64,000 nt of DNA. Source: Streptomyces sp. SAI-127 (lineage in GTDB: Bacteria; Actinomycetota; Actinomycetes; Streptomycetales; Streptomycetaceae). The notes under the pieces are model-generated. The model worked only from the letters and a program-made list of their open reading frames with translations, searched no databases and was not told the DNA's origin. Below, in pieces: positions 48,283 through 57,622 of the stretch. The translations under genes and the position numbers were made by a program. How positions within the stretch are numbered: position 1 is the first letter of the stretch; the number at the start of each line of letters is the position of its first letter. Location: positions 4,526,001-4,590,000 of the forward strand of contig NZ_JARXYJ010000001.1 in NCBI RefSeq assembly GCF_029894425.1, written 5' to 3'.

Positions 48283-50592
48283 CTACGCCTCCTTGTGGCT
48301 CAGCCGGAGGTCGACTCCGTCCTGGCTGCCGTTCACGGTGACCTGGGTGGCCACCGGCGGGTACCCGCTCGCGATCACCGTGTACTGCTCGCTCGCGAGG
48401 TCGGTGAAGGCGTAGCCGCCGTCGACGCTCGTGGTGCGCGTCCCGACGACGTTGCCCGCGGCGTCGATCAGGGTGACCCGGGCGTCGTCCAGGGCGCGTC
48501 CGTCCGGGGTGTGGACCGTGCCCCGCAGGGTCGCCGCGGCGGTCAGCTCGATGTCGAGGCGGGCGGTCTCGGCGGAGACGGTGGCGGGTACTGCGACCGG
48601 GCGGTGGCCGGGTGCGCTGACGCTCAGCGTGTAGTCGCCGGGCAGCAGTTCAGCGAGCCGGTACCCGCCGTCCGTCCCGGCGGTGGCGGAGGCTGTCACG
48701 TCACCGTGCTGGTCGGTGGCCACGACCAGCGCGGCGGGCAGGGGCTCGCCGTCCCCGCCGCGCACGGTACCGGCGAGGCCGCCGGGGCTGGGCAGGATCA
48801 CCAGGTCGTGGGAGACGGGCGCGCCGTTCACGCTGAGGGTGACGACCTGGGGCTGGTGGCCGGGCGCCGAGCCGATGAGGACCAGGCTGCCGCGCTCGGC
48901 GGTGGCCAGGGCGTACGTGCCGTCCTCGCCGGAGGTGGCGCGGGCCAGTTGGCGGCCGGAGCCGTCGAGCAGGGTGATCGCGGTGCGGGGTACGGGGACG
49001 CCCGTGCCGTTGCGCACCTGCCCGCGGATGACGGGCGCCGCCGTGCCCACGGCGGGAGCGGTGACCGTCGGGGCGATGGGCGCGGTGGGCGCGGCCTCGG
49101 CCGGTGCCTCGACCTGCTCCGCGGGCGCGGTCTGCCTCCTCTTCGCACGGAACAGCAGCGCCGTGATGATCACGCCGACCGCGAAGAAGCCCGCCGACCA
49201 CCAGTAGGCGACCTCGTAGCTGTGCAGCGCCGCGTTCGCCTTGACCAGCGGGTCGGACAGGTGGTCCTCGGCGTAGTGGGTGGCGGCGGTGGCGGCCAGG
49301 GTGTTCAGCAGCGCGGTGCTGATCGAACCGCCCACCTGCTGGGTGGTGTTGAGGGCCGCCGAGGCCACGCCCTGGTCGTTCGCCTGCACCCCGAGGGTGG
49401 CGTAACTCATCGCCGCGGGCATCGACATGCCGAGCCCCGCGCCGAGCAGCAGAAGCGGCGGCAGCACGTGGGAGGCGTAGCTGCTGTCGAGGCCGAGGCG
49501 GGTCAGCCAGACCATGCCGCCCGCGGCCACCAGCATGCCGAGGGGTACGACGATCTTGGGGCCGATCTTCGGTACCAGCCAGTTGGTGGACAGCTGCGCC
49601 ATCACCATCAGCGCGCCCACCATCGGCAGGAAGGCCACGCCGTTCTTGACCGGTGAATAGCCCAGCGTCGACTGGAGGTAATAGGTGAGGAAGAGGAAGA
49701 CGCCGAACATCCCGGCGGACGAGATGAGGATGGTCGACAGGGCGGCGGCGCGGTCGCGGTCGGCGAGGACCCGCAGCGGCAGCACGGGGTGCTTCGCCCG
49801 CGCCTGCCAGAGGAAGAACGCCACCAGCAGGACCCCGCCCGCGGCGAGGAAGCCCCACGTCATCCAGTTGTCCCAGTCGTGCGTCTCCGCGTTGGCGAAG
49901 CCGTAGACGACGCCGAACAGGCCGCCGGAGACCAGGACCACGCCGGGGATGTCCAGCCGGGGCCGTTCGGCCGGTACGGAGCGGCCGATGAAGACGACCG
50001 CGCCGACCAGCGCGAGAACGGCGATGACGTCGTTGACGTACAGCGTCCAGCGCCAGTCCAGGTACTCGGTGAGCAGACCGCCGAGGACCAGGCCGACGGC
50101 GGCGCCGGAACCGGCGATGGCACCGAAGATGCCGAACGCCCTGGCGCGTTCCTTGGGTTCGGTGAACGTCGTCGTCAGGAGGGAGAGGGCCGCCGGGGCG
50201 AGCAGGGCGCCGAACAGGCCCTGCACCGCGCGCGCGACGACCAGCATGGTGAAGCCGTTCGCCGCGCCGCCGACCGCGGAGGCGGCGGCGAAGCCGACGA
50301 TGCCGATGATGAAGGTCGTCTTGCGGCCGAAGAGGTCGGCGAGGCGGCCGCCGAGCAGCAGCAGGCTTCCGAAGGCCAGGGAGTAGGCGGTGACGATCCA
50401 CTGCCGGCCGTTGTTGTCGAAGCCCAGGTCCTGCTGCGCGGACGGCAGCGCGATGTTCACGATCGTGGCGTCGAGCACGACCATGAGCTGGGCGAGTCCG
50501 ATCACGGCCAGTGCCCACCATCGGTGTTTCGACGGGGTCTGGGACTGACCGGACGGCACGACCTGGGCGGTGGCTGCCGGAATGGCTTCCAC
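48283..50592 (-). CDS. MFS drug-efflux transporter (DHA2, 14 helices) with three C-terminal carboxypeptidase-regulatory-like domains
   Basis: 769 residues from a GTG at 50592 that follows AGGGGAG; an upstream GTG at 50634 is possible. The N-terminal two-thirds is a DHA2-type exporter: motif LMVVLDATIVNIALPSAQQDLGF and the GGRLADLFGRKTTFIIG loop. After a Pro/Ala/Thr linker come three beta-sandwich repeats of about 75 residues, each starting RG/AGTV-x-x-x-G-x-P and containing DGGY or DGTY, as in carboxypeptidase regulatory-like folds. The fusion is unusual but recurs in actinomycetes; the domains may sit on either membrane face. Confidence 0.9.
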   Translation of the reverse strand: MEAIPAATAQVVPSGQSQTPSKHRWWALAVIGLAQLMVVLDATIVNIALPSAQQDLGFDNNGRQWIVTAYSLAFGSLLLLGGRLADLFGRKTTFIIGIVGFAAASAVGGAANGFTMLVVARAVQGLFGALLAPAALSLLTTTFTEPKERARAFGIFGAIAGSGAAVGLVLGGLLTEYLDWRWTLYVNDVIAVLALVGAVVFIGRSVPAERPRLDIPGVVLVSGGLFGVVYGFANAETHDWDNWMTWGFLAAGGVLLVAFFLWQARAKHPVLPLRVLADRDRAAALSTILISSAGMFGVFLFLTYYLQSTLGYSPVKNGVAFLPMVGALMVMAQLSTNWLVPKIGPKIVVPLGMLVAAGGMVWLTRLGLDSSYASHVLPPLLLLGAGLGMSMPAAMSYATLGVQANDQGVASAALNTTQQVGGSISTALLNTLAATAATHYAEDHLSDPLVKANAALHSYEVAYWWSAGFFAVGVIITALLFRAKRRQTAPAEQVEAPAEAAPTAPIAPTVTAPAVGTAAPVIRGQVRNGTGVPVPRTAITLLDGSGRQLARATSGEDGTYALATAERGSLVLIGSAPGHQPQVVTLSVNGAPVSHDLVILPSPGGLAGTVRGGDGEPLPAALVVATDQHGDVTASATAGTDGGYRLAELLPGDYTLSVSAPGHRPVAVPATVSAETARLDIELTAAATLRGTVHTPDGRALDDARVTLIDAAGNVVGTRTTSVDGGYAFTDLASEQYTVIASGYPPVATQVTVNGSQDGVDLRLSHKEA

Positions 50593-50641
50593 GATGGTGC
50601 TCCCCTCATGGGGCTCGGATTGCTCGGACCCCACATCGGTC

Positions 50642-50654
50642 CGAAACCGTTTCG
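50642..50654. promoter_or_regulatory. Candidate operator upstream of the MFS gene
   Basis: CGAAAC-C-GTTTCG has six-base arms and a one-base centre. On the minus strand a TTGCGT/TAGGTT pair spaced by 18 bases lies just upstream, so the palindrome would cover the transcription start. The controlling regulator is not in the window. Confidence 0.5.
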
Positions 50655-50724
50655 TACACCAAACCTAGGTCACACTTGCAGCGAAACGCAAATGTCTTCA
50701 TGGGGTCTCCACCGACCCCGGCGC

Positions 50725-52641
50725 TCAGCGCTCGTAGAGCCCCTCGATCTCCCCCGCGAAGTCCCGCATGACCGCCTCCCGGCGAAGTTTCATCGACGGG
50801 GTCAGATGGCCCGCCGCCTCGGTGAGGTCGGTCGGCAGGACGGTGAAGCGGCGGATGGACTCGGGGCGGGAGACCATCTTGTTGGCCTCGTCCACCGCGC
50901 GTTGCAGGACCGCCCTCAACTCCTCGTCGTTGATGAGGAGTTCGGCGGGAACAGGGTGCTTGCCGTTCATCTGGCGCCAGTGGTTGACGCCGTCCATGTC
51001 CAGGCTGATCAGGGCCGAGATGTAGGGGCGGCGGTCACCGAGGACCATGCACTGCGAGATCAGGGGGTGCGAGCGGAGCCAGTTCTCCAGCGGGGCCGGG
51101 GCGACGTTCTTGCCGCCGGCCGTGATCAGGATCTCCTTCTTGCGGCCCGTGATCGTGAGGTAGCCCTCGTCGTCCAGCTGTCCGATGTCGCCGGTCGGGA
51201 ACCAGCCGTCGGCCGAGGCGGGGGCCACCCCGTCGCCGTACGGGTCCCAGTAACCCCGGAACACCTGACCGCCGTTCAGCAGGATCTCGCCGTCGGCCGC
51301 GATGCGGACCCGGGTGCCCGGAATGGGCCAGCCGACCGTGCCCAGGCGGGGCTTCAGGGGAGGCGTACAGGTCGCGGCCCCCGTGGACTCCGTCAGCCCG
51401 TAGCCCTCGTAGATCTCCATGCCCGCGCCCGCGTAGAACGCGGCGAGCCGGCGGCCGAGCGGGGAGCCGCCGGAGATGATGTGCCGGATCCTGCCGCCCA
51501 TGGCGTTGCGGATACGGCGGTACACGAGCGGGTCGTAGAAGGTGCGGGCGGCTCTGAGGGCCGCGCCAGGGCCGGAGCCGGTGCCCGCGTGGCGGGTCTC
51601 CATCGCCTCGCCGTAGCGGACGGCGACATTGGTCGCGCGGTCGAAGACCGTCACCCGGCCGCCGCTCTCCGCCTTGGCGCGGGCGTTGTTGAAGACCTTC
51701 TCCAGCATGTAGGGGATCACGAGGAGGAAGGTCGGCTTGAAGCTGCTCAGGTCGGCCAGCAGGTCCTCGGCCTGGAGACTCGGCGCGTGGCCGAGGCGGA
51801 CGCGGGCGCGGACGCAGGCGACGGCCACCATGCGGCCGAAGACGTGCGAGATGGGCAGGAAGAGGAGGGTCGCGAGGTCCGCCTCGTCCGACTTCGACTT
51901 GAAGACCGGGTAGAGGAGTTCGATCGCGTTGTCGACCTCGGCGAGGAAGTTGCCGTGGCTGAGCACACAGCCCTTGGGGCGGCCGGTGGTGCCGGAGGTG
52001 TAGACGACGGTGGCGACCGTGCCCGGGCCCAGCATGCCGCGCCGTACGCCGATCTCCTGGTCGGGGACGGCCTGGCCGAGCTCTCCCAGACGCTCCACAT
52101 GACCCTTCTCCATGATCCACATGTGCCGCAGGTCGGGAAGGCGGCTGAGCTCGGGACCGAGGGCGGCGGCCTGGCCGGCCGTCTCCGTCACCAGGGCGAC
52201 CGCGCCGGAGTCCTGGAGGATGAAACGGGTCTGGAAGACGGAGGACGTGGGGTAGATGGGGACCGTCACCAGGCCCGCGGCCCAGGCGGCGAAGTCGAGG
52301 AGCGTCCACTCGTACGTCGTGCGCGCCATGATCGCGACCCGGTCGCCCGGCATCAGGCCCTCCGAGATCAGGCCCTTCGCCACGGCCAGCACCTGCCCGG
52401 CGAACTCCGCCGCCGTCAGATCGATCCAGCGGCCGTCATCCGTACGGCGGCTCATCACCCGCTGCTCCGGCGCCGCCTCGGCGTTGTCGAAGGGCAGGTC
52501 GGCGAGCGAGCCATGGGTCAGCGGCGGGACCAGCGGCGGCACCGACACCTCGCGGACCTCACCGTCCAGCCGCACGATCTCGGGTTCCACGAGCACGGGT
52601 GCGCCGTCGTAGTCGTGGCCGGACACGTACGAGAGGGACAT
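50725..52641 (-). CDS. Long-chain fatty acid-CoA ligase (FadD15-like)
   Basis: 638 residues from an ATG with AGGAGCT upstream. ATP/AMP signature VYTSGTTGRPKGCVLSHGN, GYGLTEST and the lid segment GWFPTGDIGQLDDEGYLTITGRKKEIL identify the AMP-forming acyl-CoA synthetase family. The size and the PLVPPLTHGSLADLPFDNA start match long-chain FACLs such as FadD15. It lies beside thiolase, ketoreductase and hydratase genes. Confidence 0.93.
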   Translation of the reverse strand: MSLSYVSGHDYDGAPVLVEPEIVRLDGEVREVSVPPLVPPLTHGSLADLPFDNAEAAPEQRVMSRRTDDGRWIDLTAAEFAGQVLAVAKGLISEGLMPGDRVAIMARTTYEWTLLDFAAWAAGLVTVPIYPTSSVFQTRFILQDSGAVALVTETAGQAAALGPELSRLPDLRHMWIMEKGHVERLGELGQAVPDQEIGVRRGMLGPGTVATVVYTSGTTGRPKGCVLSHGNFLAEVDNAIELLYPVFKSKSDEADLATLLFLPISHVFGRMVAVACVRARVRLGHAPSLQAEDLLADLSSFKPTFLLVIPYMLEKVFNNARAKAESGGRVTVFDRATNVAVRYGEAMETRHAGTGSGPGAALRAARTFYDPLVYRRIRNAMGGRIRHIISGGSPLGRRLAAFYAGAGMEIYEGYGLTESTGAATCTPPLKPRLGTVGWPIPGTRVRIAADGEILLNGGQVFRGYWDPYGDGVAPASADGWFPTGDIGQLDDEGYLTITGRKKEILITAGGKNVAPAPLENWLRSHPLISQCMVLGDRRPYISALISLDMDGVNHWRQMNGKHPVPAELLINDEELRAVLQRAVDEANKMVSRPESIRRFTVLPTDLTEAAGHLTPSMKLRREAVMRDFAGEIEGLYER

Positions 52642-52747
52642 GGTCAGCTCCTGGGACGTGCAGCTCGGTAGCGTTCCGCTGCATGAGGTACGCAGGGGAC
52701 GTACCGGGGCGTTCACCCGCGAGTGCGCCTGGAAGGGTTACCTGGGG

Positions 52748-52765
52748 TTAGGACGGTGATCCTAA
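52748..52765. promoter_or_regulatory. Inverted repeat upstream of the acyl-CoA ligase
   Basis: TTAGGA-CGGTGA-TCCTAA has perfect six-base arms. Read on the minus strand it includes TAGGAT, a consensus -10 box for the ligase gene, about 107 bases upstream of its start. Operator and promoter overlap here, if real. Confidence 0.45.
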
Positions 52766-52862
52766 GTGGCCCAAGTGGGGGGTCTGTGCGGGTTCGTTGA
52801 TGGTCCGGAGCCGGGACTGTGCAACCTCGACCGCAAAGTGAGACTTCGTCAGCTGTCGGTGC

Positions 52863-54149
52863 TTACGGCCGCTCCAGAATCGCCGTCACCCCCTGCCCGC
52901 CCGCCGCGCACACCGAGATCAGACCGCGGCCCGGGCCGTCCCGTTCGGCCAGCAGTTTCGCGAGGGTGGCGACGATCCGCGCACCGGTCGCGGCGAAGGG
53001 ATGCCCGGTGGCGAGGGAGGATCCGGTGACGTTGAGACGGGCCCGGTCCACCGGGGCCAGCCCCTGCTTCTCCCAGGCCGCGAGGGTCGCCAGGACCTGG
53101 GAGGCGAAGGCCTCGTGGATCTCGACCAGGTCGAAGTCGTCCATGCCGAGACCGGCTCGCTCCAGCATGCGGGGGACGGCGTGGGCGGGGGCCATGAGCA
53201 GGCCGTCCTCCCCCTGTACGACATCCCCTTGTACGAAGTCCACGGCCGCCGTCTCGTACGCCGTGAGGTAGGCCAGCACCTCCAGACCGCGCGCCTCGGC
53301 CCACTCCTCCGACGCCAGCAGCACGACCGCCGCGCCGTCCGTCAGCGGGGTCGAATTACCGGCCGTCATGGTCGGGTCGGGGTCCTTGAGCCCGAACACC
53401 GGCTTGAGCGTGGCGAGTTTGCCGGCCGTCGAGTCGGGGCGGAGGTTCTGGTCGCGGTCCAGCCCGCGGAAGGGGACCACCAACTCGCGGAAGAAGCCCC
53501 GTTCGTACGCCGCCGCGAGCCGCTGGTGACTCGTCGCCGCCAGCTCGTCCTGGGCCTCCCGGGTCACGCCCCAGGCGCGGGCGGTGACGGCCGCGTGCTC
53601 GCCCATCGACAGCCCGGTGCGGGGTTCGGCGTTGCGGGGGATGTCGGGGACGAGGTGGGTCGGACGGATCCGCGCGAGCGCCTTCAGGCGGGCACCGGCC
53701 GACTTCGCGCGCCGGGCCTCCAGCAGGATGCGGCGCAGGTCGTCGTTGACGCCGAGGGGCGCGTCGCTCGCGGTGTCCGCGCCGCCCGCGATCGCGGATT
53801 CCGTCTGCCCCAGAGCGATCTTGTTCGCTGCGGCGACAACGGCCTGGAGACCGGTCCCACAGGCCTGCTGGATGTCGTACGCCGGGGTGCGCGGGTCCAG
53901 TTTCGAGCCGAGGACCGTCTCACGGGCGAGGTTGAAGTCGCGGCTGTGCTTGAGGACGGCACCCGCGACGAACTCCCCGACCGCGCCGGGGCCCTGGAGC
54001 CCCTGGCGTTCGACGAGGGCGTCGAGGACGGCGGTGAGCATGTCCTGGTTCGAGGCGGTGGCGTACGGGCCGTCCGAGCGGGCGAAGGGGACGCGGGCAC
54101 CGGCGACGATCGCCACGCGCCGGGCGACCGGCGGCTTCAGGGGGCTCAT
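52863..54149 (-). CDS. fadA: Acetyl-CoA C-acyltransferase (thiolase)
   Basis: Beta-ketothiolase of fatty acid beta-oxidation, 428 residues. The catalytic cysteine region is IQQACGTGLQAVVAAANKI, with NVTGSSLATGHPFAATGARI and CAAGGQGVTAILE at the C terminus. The ATG at 54149 follows AGGAG. It is divergent from the FabG4-like gene across the paired palindromes. The organisation mirrors M. tuberculosis fadA2-fabG4-htdX, from memory. Confidence 0.93.
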   Translation of the reverse strand: MSPLKPPVARRVAIVAGARVPFARSDGPYATASNQDMLTAVLDALVERQGLQGPGAVGEFVAGAVLKHSRDFNLARETVLGSKLDPRTPAYDIQQACGTGLQAVVAAANKIALGQTESAIAGGADTASDAPLGVNDDLRRILLEARRAKSAGARLKALARIRPTHLVPDIPRNAEPRTGLSMGEHAAVTARAWGVTREAQDELAATSHQRLAAAYERGFFRELVVPFRGLDRDQNLRPDSTAGKLATLKPVFGLKDPDPTMTAGNSTPLTDGAAVVLLASEEWAEARGLEVLAYLTAYETAAVDFVQGDVVQGEDGLLMAPAHAVPRMLERAGLGMDDFDLVEIHEAFASQVLATLAAWEKQGLAPVDRARLNVTGSSLATGHPFAATGARIVATLAKLLAERDGPGRGLISVCAAGGQGVTAILERP

Positions 54150-54179
54150 TTCCACCAGCTCCTCACCTCGGACAACGGC

Positions 54180-54210
54180 TTACCTACGGTAACCTTACTC
54201 CAGAGTAAGG
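54180..54210. promoter_or_regulatory. Paired palindromic operators between the thiolase and reductase genes
   Basis: Two adjacent inverted repeats: TTACC-TAC-GGTAA (54180-54192) and CCTTACTC-CA-GAGTAAGG (54193-54210), the second with perfect eight-base arms. They lie in the short gap between the divergent fadA and fabG-like starts. A TetR-family dimer pair is the likely ligand, and a TetR gene lies 2.3 kb away at the end of the same block. Confidence 0.75.
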
Positions 54211-54237
54211 AATCTGCGACCGACCCGGGAGATGGAC

Positions 54238-55518
54238 ATGGCCGACCGCTATCTGAGCTTCACCGGTACCGCGCCGGGTCGGTTCCTCACCCGCCGCCTG
54301 GGGCTTCCGCAGCCTGCTGTTCTGCGGCGGTGGGCGGAGGGGTCCCCGGGGTTCGAGGGCGGCGTGCTGCATCTCACCGCGGGGAAGTCACAGCTTTCCG
54401 GGCCGGGGTTCTCGTCCCCGTCGGACACACCGGCCGCGATTCTCCTCGACGCCACCGGGGTGCGGGACGTCGAGGGGCTCGCGGAGGTGCACGCGGCACT
54501 GCACCCGGTCGTGCGGTCGGTCGCCGAGAGCGGGCGGGTCGTCGTCCTGGGGGCGCCGCTCGACCCCGTCGACCATCACCAGGCCGCCGCCCAGCAGGCG
54601 TTGGAGGGGTTCACGCGCTCGCTGGGCAAGGAGATCGGGCGGGGCAGAACGGTCAATCTCGTACGGCTCACCGACGCGTCCGCGGCCGAGTCGACGCTGC
54701 GTTTCCTGCTCTCCCCCAAGTCGGCGTACGTCAGCGGTCAGGTGATCGAGGTCGGGGAGGCGCAGGAGGCCGACGTCGACTGGTCCCTCCCGCTCGCCGG
54801 ACGGACGGCCCTGGTGACCGGCGGGGCGCGGGGCATCGGTGCGGCGGTCGCCGAGACGCTGGCCAGGGACGGGGCCCGGGTGGTCGTACTCGATGTGCTG
54901 GGGACGTCGGCGGATGCCCAACGGCTTGCCGCGCGGCTCGGGGGCAGTGCCCTCGCGCTGGACATCACGGCCGCGGACGCGGGCGCGCGGATCGCGCAGG
55001 CGCTGCCCGAGGGGCTGGACGTGCTGGTCCACAACGCGGGGATCACCCGGGACCGACGGCTGGTCAACATGCCCGCGGAGCGCTGGAGTTCGGTGCTCGA
55101 GGTGAACCTGGCGAGCGTGCTGCGCACGACGGACGCGCTGCTGGAGGCGGGCACGCTGCGGCGGGGCGGGCGGATCGTCGCCACCGCGTCCATCGCGGGG
55201 CTCGCGGGGAACGCCGGGCAGACGAACTACGGCGCGAGCAAGGCCGGTGTCGTCGGGCTGGTGCGCTCCCTGGCGCCCCGGGCGCTGGCCAAGCACGGGG
55301 TCACGGTGAACGCGGTCGCTCCAGGGTTCATCGAGACGAAGATGACGGCGGCGATCCCGCTGTTCATCCGGGAGGCGGGGCGGCGGATGAACTCCCTCGG
55401 ACAGGGCGGGCTGCCGTCCGACGTGGCCGAGACGACGGCGTGGCTGGCGCACCCGGCGTCCGGCGCGGTGAACGGGCAGGTCGTGCGGGTCTGCGGCCAG
55501 AGTCTGCTGGGGGCGTAG
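54238..55518 (+). CDS. 3-oxoacyl-ACP/CoA reductase, FabG4-like
   Basis: 426 residues: a short-chain dehydrogenase core (about residues 185-426) with cofactor loop TGGARGIGAAVAET, NAGITRDRRL, and catalytic Ser...Tyr...Lys in ATASIAGLAGNAGQTNYGASKAG, preceded by a degenerate N-terminal Rossmann domain. This double-domain HMwFabG form matches mycobacterial FabG4. The ATG at 54238 was chosen over 54232 because GGGAG fits it better. Together with the thiolase and hydratase it should serve acyl-CoA oxidation or synthesis. Confidence 0.93.
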   Translation: MADRYLSFTGTAPGRFLTRRLGLPQPAVLRRWAEGSPGFEGGVLHLTAGKSQLSGPGFSSPSDTPAAILLDATGVRDVEGLAEVHAALHPVVRSVAESGRVVVLGAPLDPVDHHQAAAQQALEGFTRSLGKEIGRGRTVNLVRLTDASAAESTLRFLLSPKSAYVSGQVIEVGEAQEADVDWSLPLAGRTALVTGGARGIGAAVAETLARDGARVVVLDVLGTSADAQRLAARLGGSALALDITAADAGARIAQALPEGLDVLVHNAGITRDRRLVNMPAERWSSVLEVNLASVLRTTDALLEAGTLRRGGRIVATASIAGLAGNAGQTNYGASKAGVVGLVRSLAPRALAKHGVTVNAVAPGFIETKMTAAIPLFIREAGRRMNSLGQGGLPSDVAETTAWLAHPASGAVNGQVVRVCGQSLLGA

Positions 55519-55523
55519 TGGGG

Positions 55524-56456
55524 ATGCACTCGGACGACAGGCAGGCCGGGGGGGCGTGCGGCGAGGGGGCGAAGGGCGCGGAGGTACGCCCCGGGAACTC
55601 CCACCCGGAGGGCGCGCACCCCCTCACCGTCCTGTCTCGACCTCCCTCCCTCACTCCCCTCCTGGCCGTGGGCGCCCTGCGCTCCCCCTTCAAGCGGCCC
55701 GCTGCGACGGCGGACTTCTCCCGCACCCGGCTGGTGCTGCCCGGGCTGCGGGTGGACCTCGCGCGGCTCGCCGCCTACGAGCGGGTGTGCGGGTTCCCGA
55801 CCGGGGAGGACGCGTTGCCGGTGACGTACCCGCACGTGCTGGGCTTTCCGCTGGCCATGAGTCTGATGAGCGGGCGGGACTTCCCGCTGCCGTTGCTCGG
55901 ACTGGTGCACACGTCGATCGAGATCACGCGGTACCGGGAGCTGGCGGCGACGGGCGAGTACGAACTCAGCGTGTACGTCGACGGGTTGGCACCGCACCGG
56001 CGCGGTACGGAGGCCGCGGTCGTCACCGAGCTGCGGGTGGGCGAGGAGGTCGTGTGGGAGTCGGTGAGCACGTATCTGGCCCGGCACCGCACGACGGAGA
56101 CCGACCGGGAGCGGGACCGCGAGCGGCATGAACCGCTGCCCGGAGTCGACGAGTGGCGGCTGGCCGGGGACATCGGCCGGCGTTACGCCGCCGCGTCCGG
56201 CGACCGCAACCCGATCCACCTGTACCCGCTCACGGCCCGCCTCTTCGGCTTCCCGAGGGCGATCGCGCACGGCATGTGGACGGCGGCCCGCTGCCTGGCT
56301 GCCCACGGCACGCCCCAGGCGGTGCTGGTGCGGGCGGAGTTCAGAGCTCCGGTGCTGCTGCCGGGGACGGTGACGTACGCATCGAACGGCGAGCGCTTCG
56401 AACTGTGCGGCGGGGACCGCGTGCATGTGACCGGGGGCGTCCATCCCCTGACGTGA
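55524..56456 (+). CDS. MaoC/hot-dog (R)-specific acyl dehydratase, HtdX-like
   Basis: 310 residues. It begins five bases after the reductase stop. The C-terminal MaoC domain has the hydratase-2 catalytic segment YAAASGDRNPIHLYPLTARLFGF followed by AIAHGMW, while the N-terminal half is a degenerate second hot-dog fold. Adds or removes water at the 3-position of acyl chains. The N-terminal 40 residues are variable. Confidence 0.9.
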   Translation: MHSDDRQAGGACGEGAKGAEVRPGNSHPEGAHPLTVLSRPPSLTPLLAVGALRSPFKRPAATADFSRTRLVLPGLRVDLARLAAYERVCGFPTGEDALPVTYPHVLGFPLAMSLMSGRDFPLPLLGLVHTSIEITRYRELAATGEYELSVYVDGLAPHRRGTEAAVVTELRVGEEVVWESVSTYLARHRTTETDRERDRERHEPLPGVDEWRLAGDIGRRYAAASGDRNPIHLYPLTARLFGFPRAIAHGMWTAARCLAAHGTPQAVLVRAEFRAPVLLPGTVTYASNGERFELCGGDRVHVTGGVHPLT

Positions 56457-56493
56457 AGCGGGCGCAGGCCTCGTCGCGCCGCGGACGCCGCTG

Positions 56494-57168
56494 TCAGCCG
56501 ACCTGAAGGGGATCGCCCTCCGAGGGGGTGTCCCGGAGGGTCCACGGACGGCCGTCCATCAGGTTTCCGAGGCCCGCCCACGCGAAGTTCATCAGGGTGG
56601 CCGCCGACTGCCTCGCGGTCACGCCCTCGGTCGCGTTGGCCCAGGCCGCGAGGGACTCGGCGGCGCCGACGAGCGCCTCGGCGAGGCCGGCGACCTCGCG
56701 CTCGGGCAGATCGGGATCGCGGTGCGCCTCGCGGGCCGCGACCACGATCAGGTGGGTCACGAACTCCACGATCTCCTCGCGCATCGCGGTGACCTCGGCG
56801 GCGAACGCCTCACCGTGGATACGGGCCTGGAGATGCAGCACGGACCAGGCGTGCGGGTTCCGCGAGGTGTGGGTGAAGAACGCCAGCAGCCCGTCCCAGA
56901 GCTGACGGTCGGCGGGCAGATCGGTTCGCACGCCCGTCCGCACCGCCTCCGTGAGCGCGGCCGCCTCCCGGCGGATGCACGCGGTGAAGAGGTCTTCCTT
57001 GGAGTTCAGGTACAGATACACCAACGGCTTCGACACACCGGCGAGTTCGGCGATCTCGTCCATCGAGGCGGCCATGTACCCACGCTGCCCGAAGATCTCC
57101 ACAGCGGCGTCCAGCATCTGCTGCTCCCGCACGGCACGCGGCATCCGCTTGCTCTTCACGACACCCAT
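56494..57168 (-). CDS. TetR-family regulator
   Basis: 224 residues from ATG 57168. The helix-turn-helix is AVEIFGQRGYMAASMDEIAELAGVSKPLVYLYLNSKEDLF, followed by an all-helical ligand domain. It converges on the MaoC gene and is the natural candidate to bind the paired palindromes at 54180-54210, acting on the fatty-acid genes. Confidence 0.92.
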   Translation of the reverse strand: MGVVKSKRMPRAVREQQMLDAAVEIFGQRGYMAASMDEIAELAGVSKPLVYLYLNSKEDLFTACIRREAAALTEAVRTGVRTDLPADRQLWDGLLAFFTHTSRNPHAWSVLHLQARIHGEAFAAEVTAMREEIVEFVTHLIVVAAREAHRDPDLPEREVAGLAEALVGAAESLAAWANATEGVTARQSAATLMNFAWAGLGNLMDGRPWTLRDTPSEGDPLQVG

Positions 57169-57214
57169 GCCCAAAGCCTACGGTCACGCGGGCACGGCAG
57201 CGCGGGCGTTGACC

Positions 57215-57526
57215 TCAGGAGGTCTGCGGGGCCTGACCCTGGGGACGGCTCGCCTCGTCGGCGGCCTCGTCCTCCTGGTTGCGGTTCGCCTCCAGGTTGG
57301 CCTTCATCCGGTCGACCCGCTGCACGACCTTGATGGAGGCGCGGTCACGCTCCTTGCGCAGGACGACGAAGCTGATCGGAGCCGAGAGCAGCAGCGAGAG
57401 CAGGACGATCCACATGCCGTTGGAGGCGCCGAGGCCGCGCGGGGCGAGGCCGGAGTAGACGAGGCCCCAGACGACCACGAGGCAGCCCACCAGGATCCCG
57501 AGGCGCATCAGCGTGTAGCGGAGCAT
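57215..57526 (-). CDS. DUF4229 small membrane protein
   Basis: 103 residues from ATG 57526 (an in-frame GTG lies at 57568). Two helices, LRYTLMRLGILVGCLVVVWGLVY and MWIVLLSLLLSAPISFVVL, are followed by a charged coiled tail. This is the standard DUF4229 layout of actinobacteria, where the gene often neighbours menaquinone genes, as it does here within 3 kb of mqnE. Function unknown. Confidence 0.85.
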   Translation of the reverse strand: MLRYTLMRLGILVGCLVVVWGLVYSGLAPRGLGASNGMWIVLLSLLLSAPISFVVLRKERDRASIKVVQRVDRMKANLEANRNQEDEAADEASRPQGQAPQTS

Positions 57527-57622
57527 GTCAATCCACTCTTCCGTATCCGTATCGAACGGCTCGAACACCCCAAAGGGGCACCGTCCAGTGAAGCACGCCG
57601 GGCACCCGATCTCCGAAGCGGG

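Noticed and set aside
53001..55500. 1151-residue plus-strand frame running from antisense of the thiolase into the MaoC gene
   Set aside because: Only the last part is real (MaoC, from 55524); the rest crosses the opposite-strand thiolase and a different frame of the FabG4-like gene.
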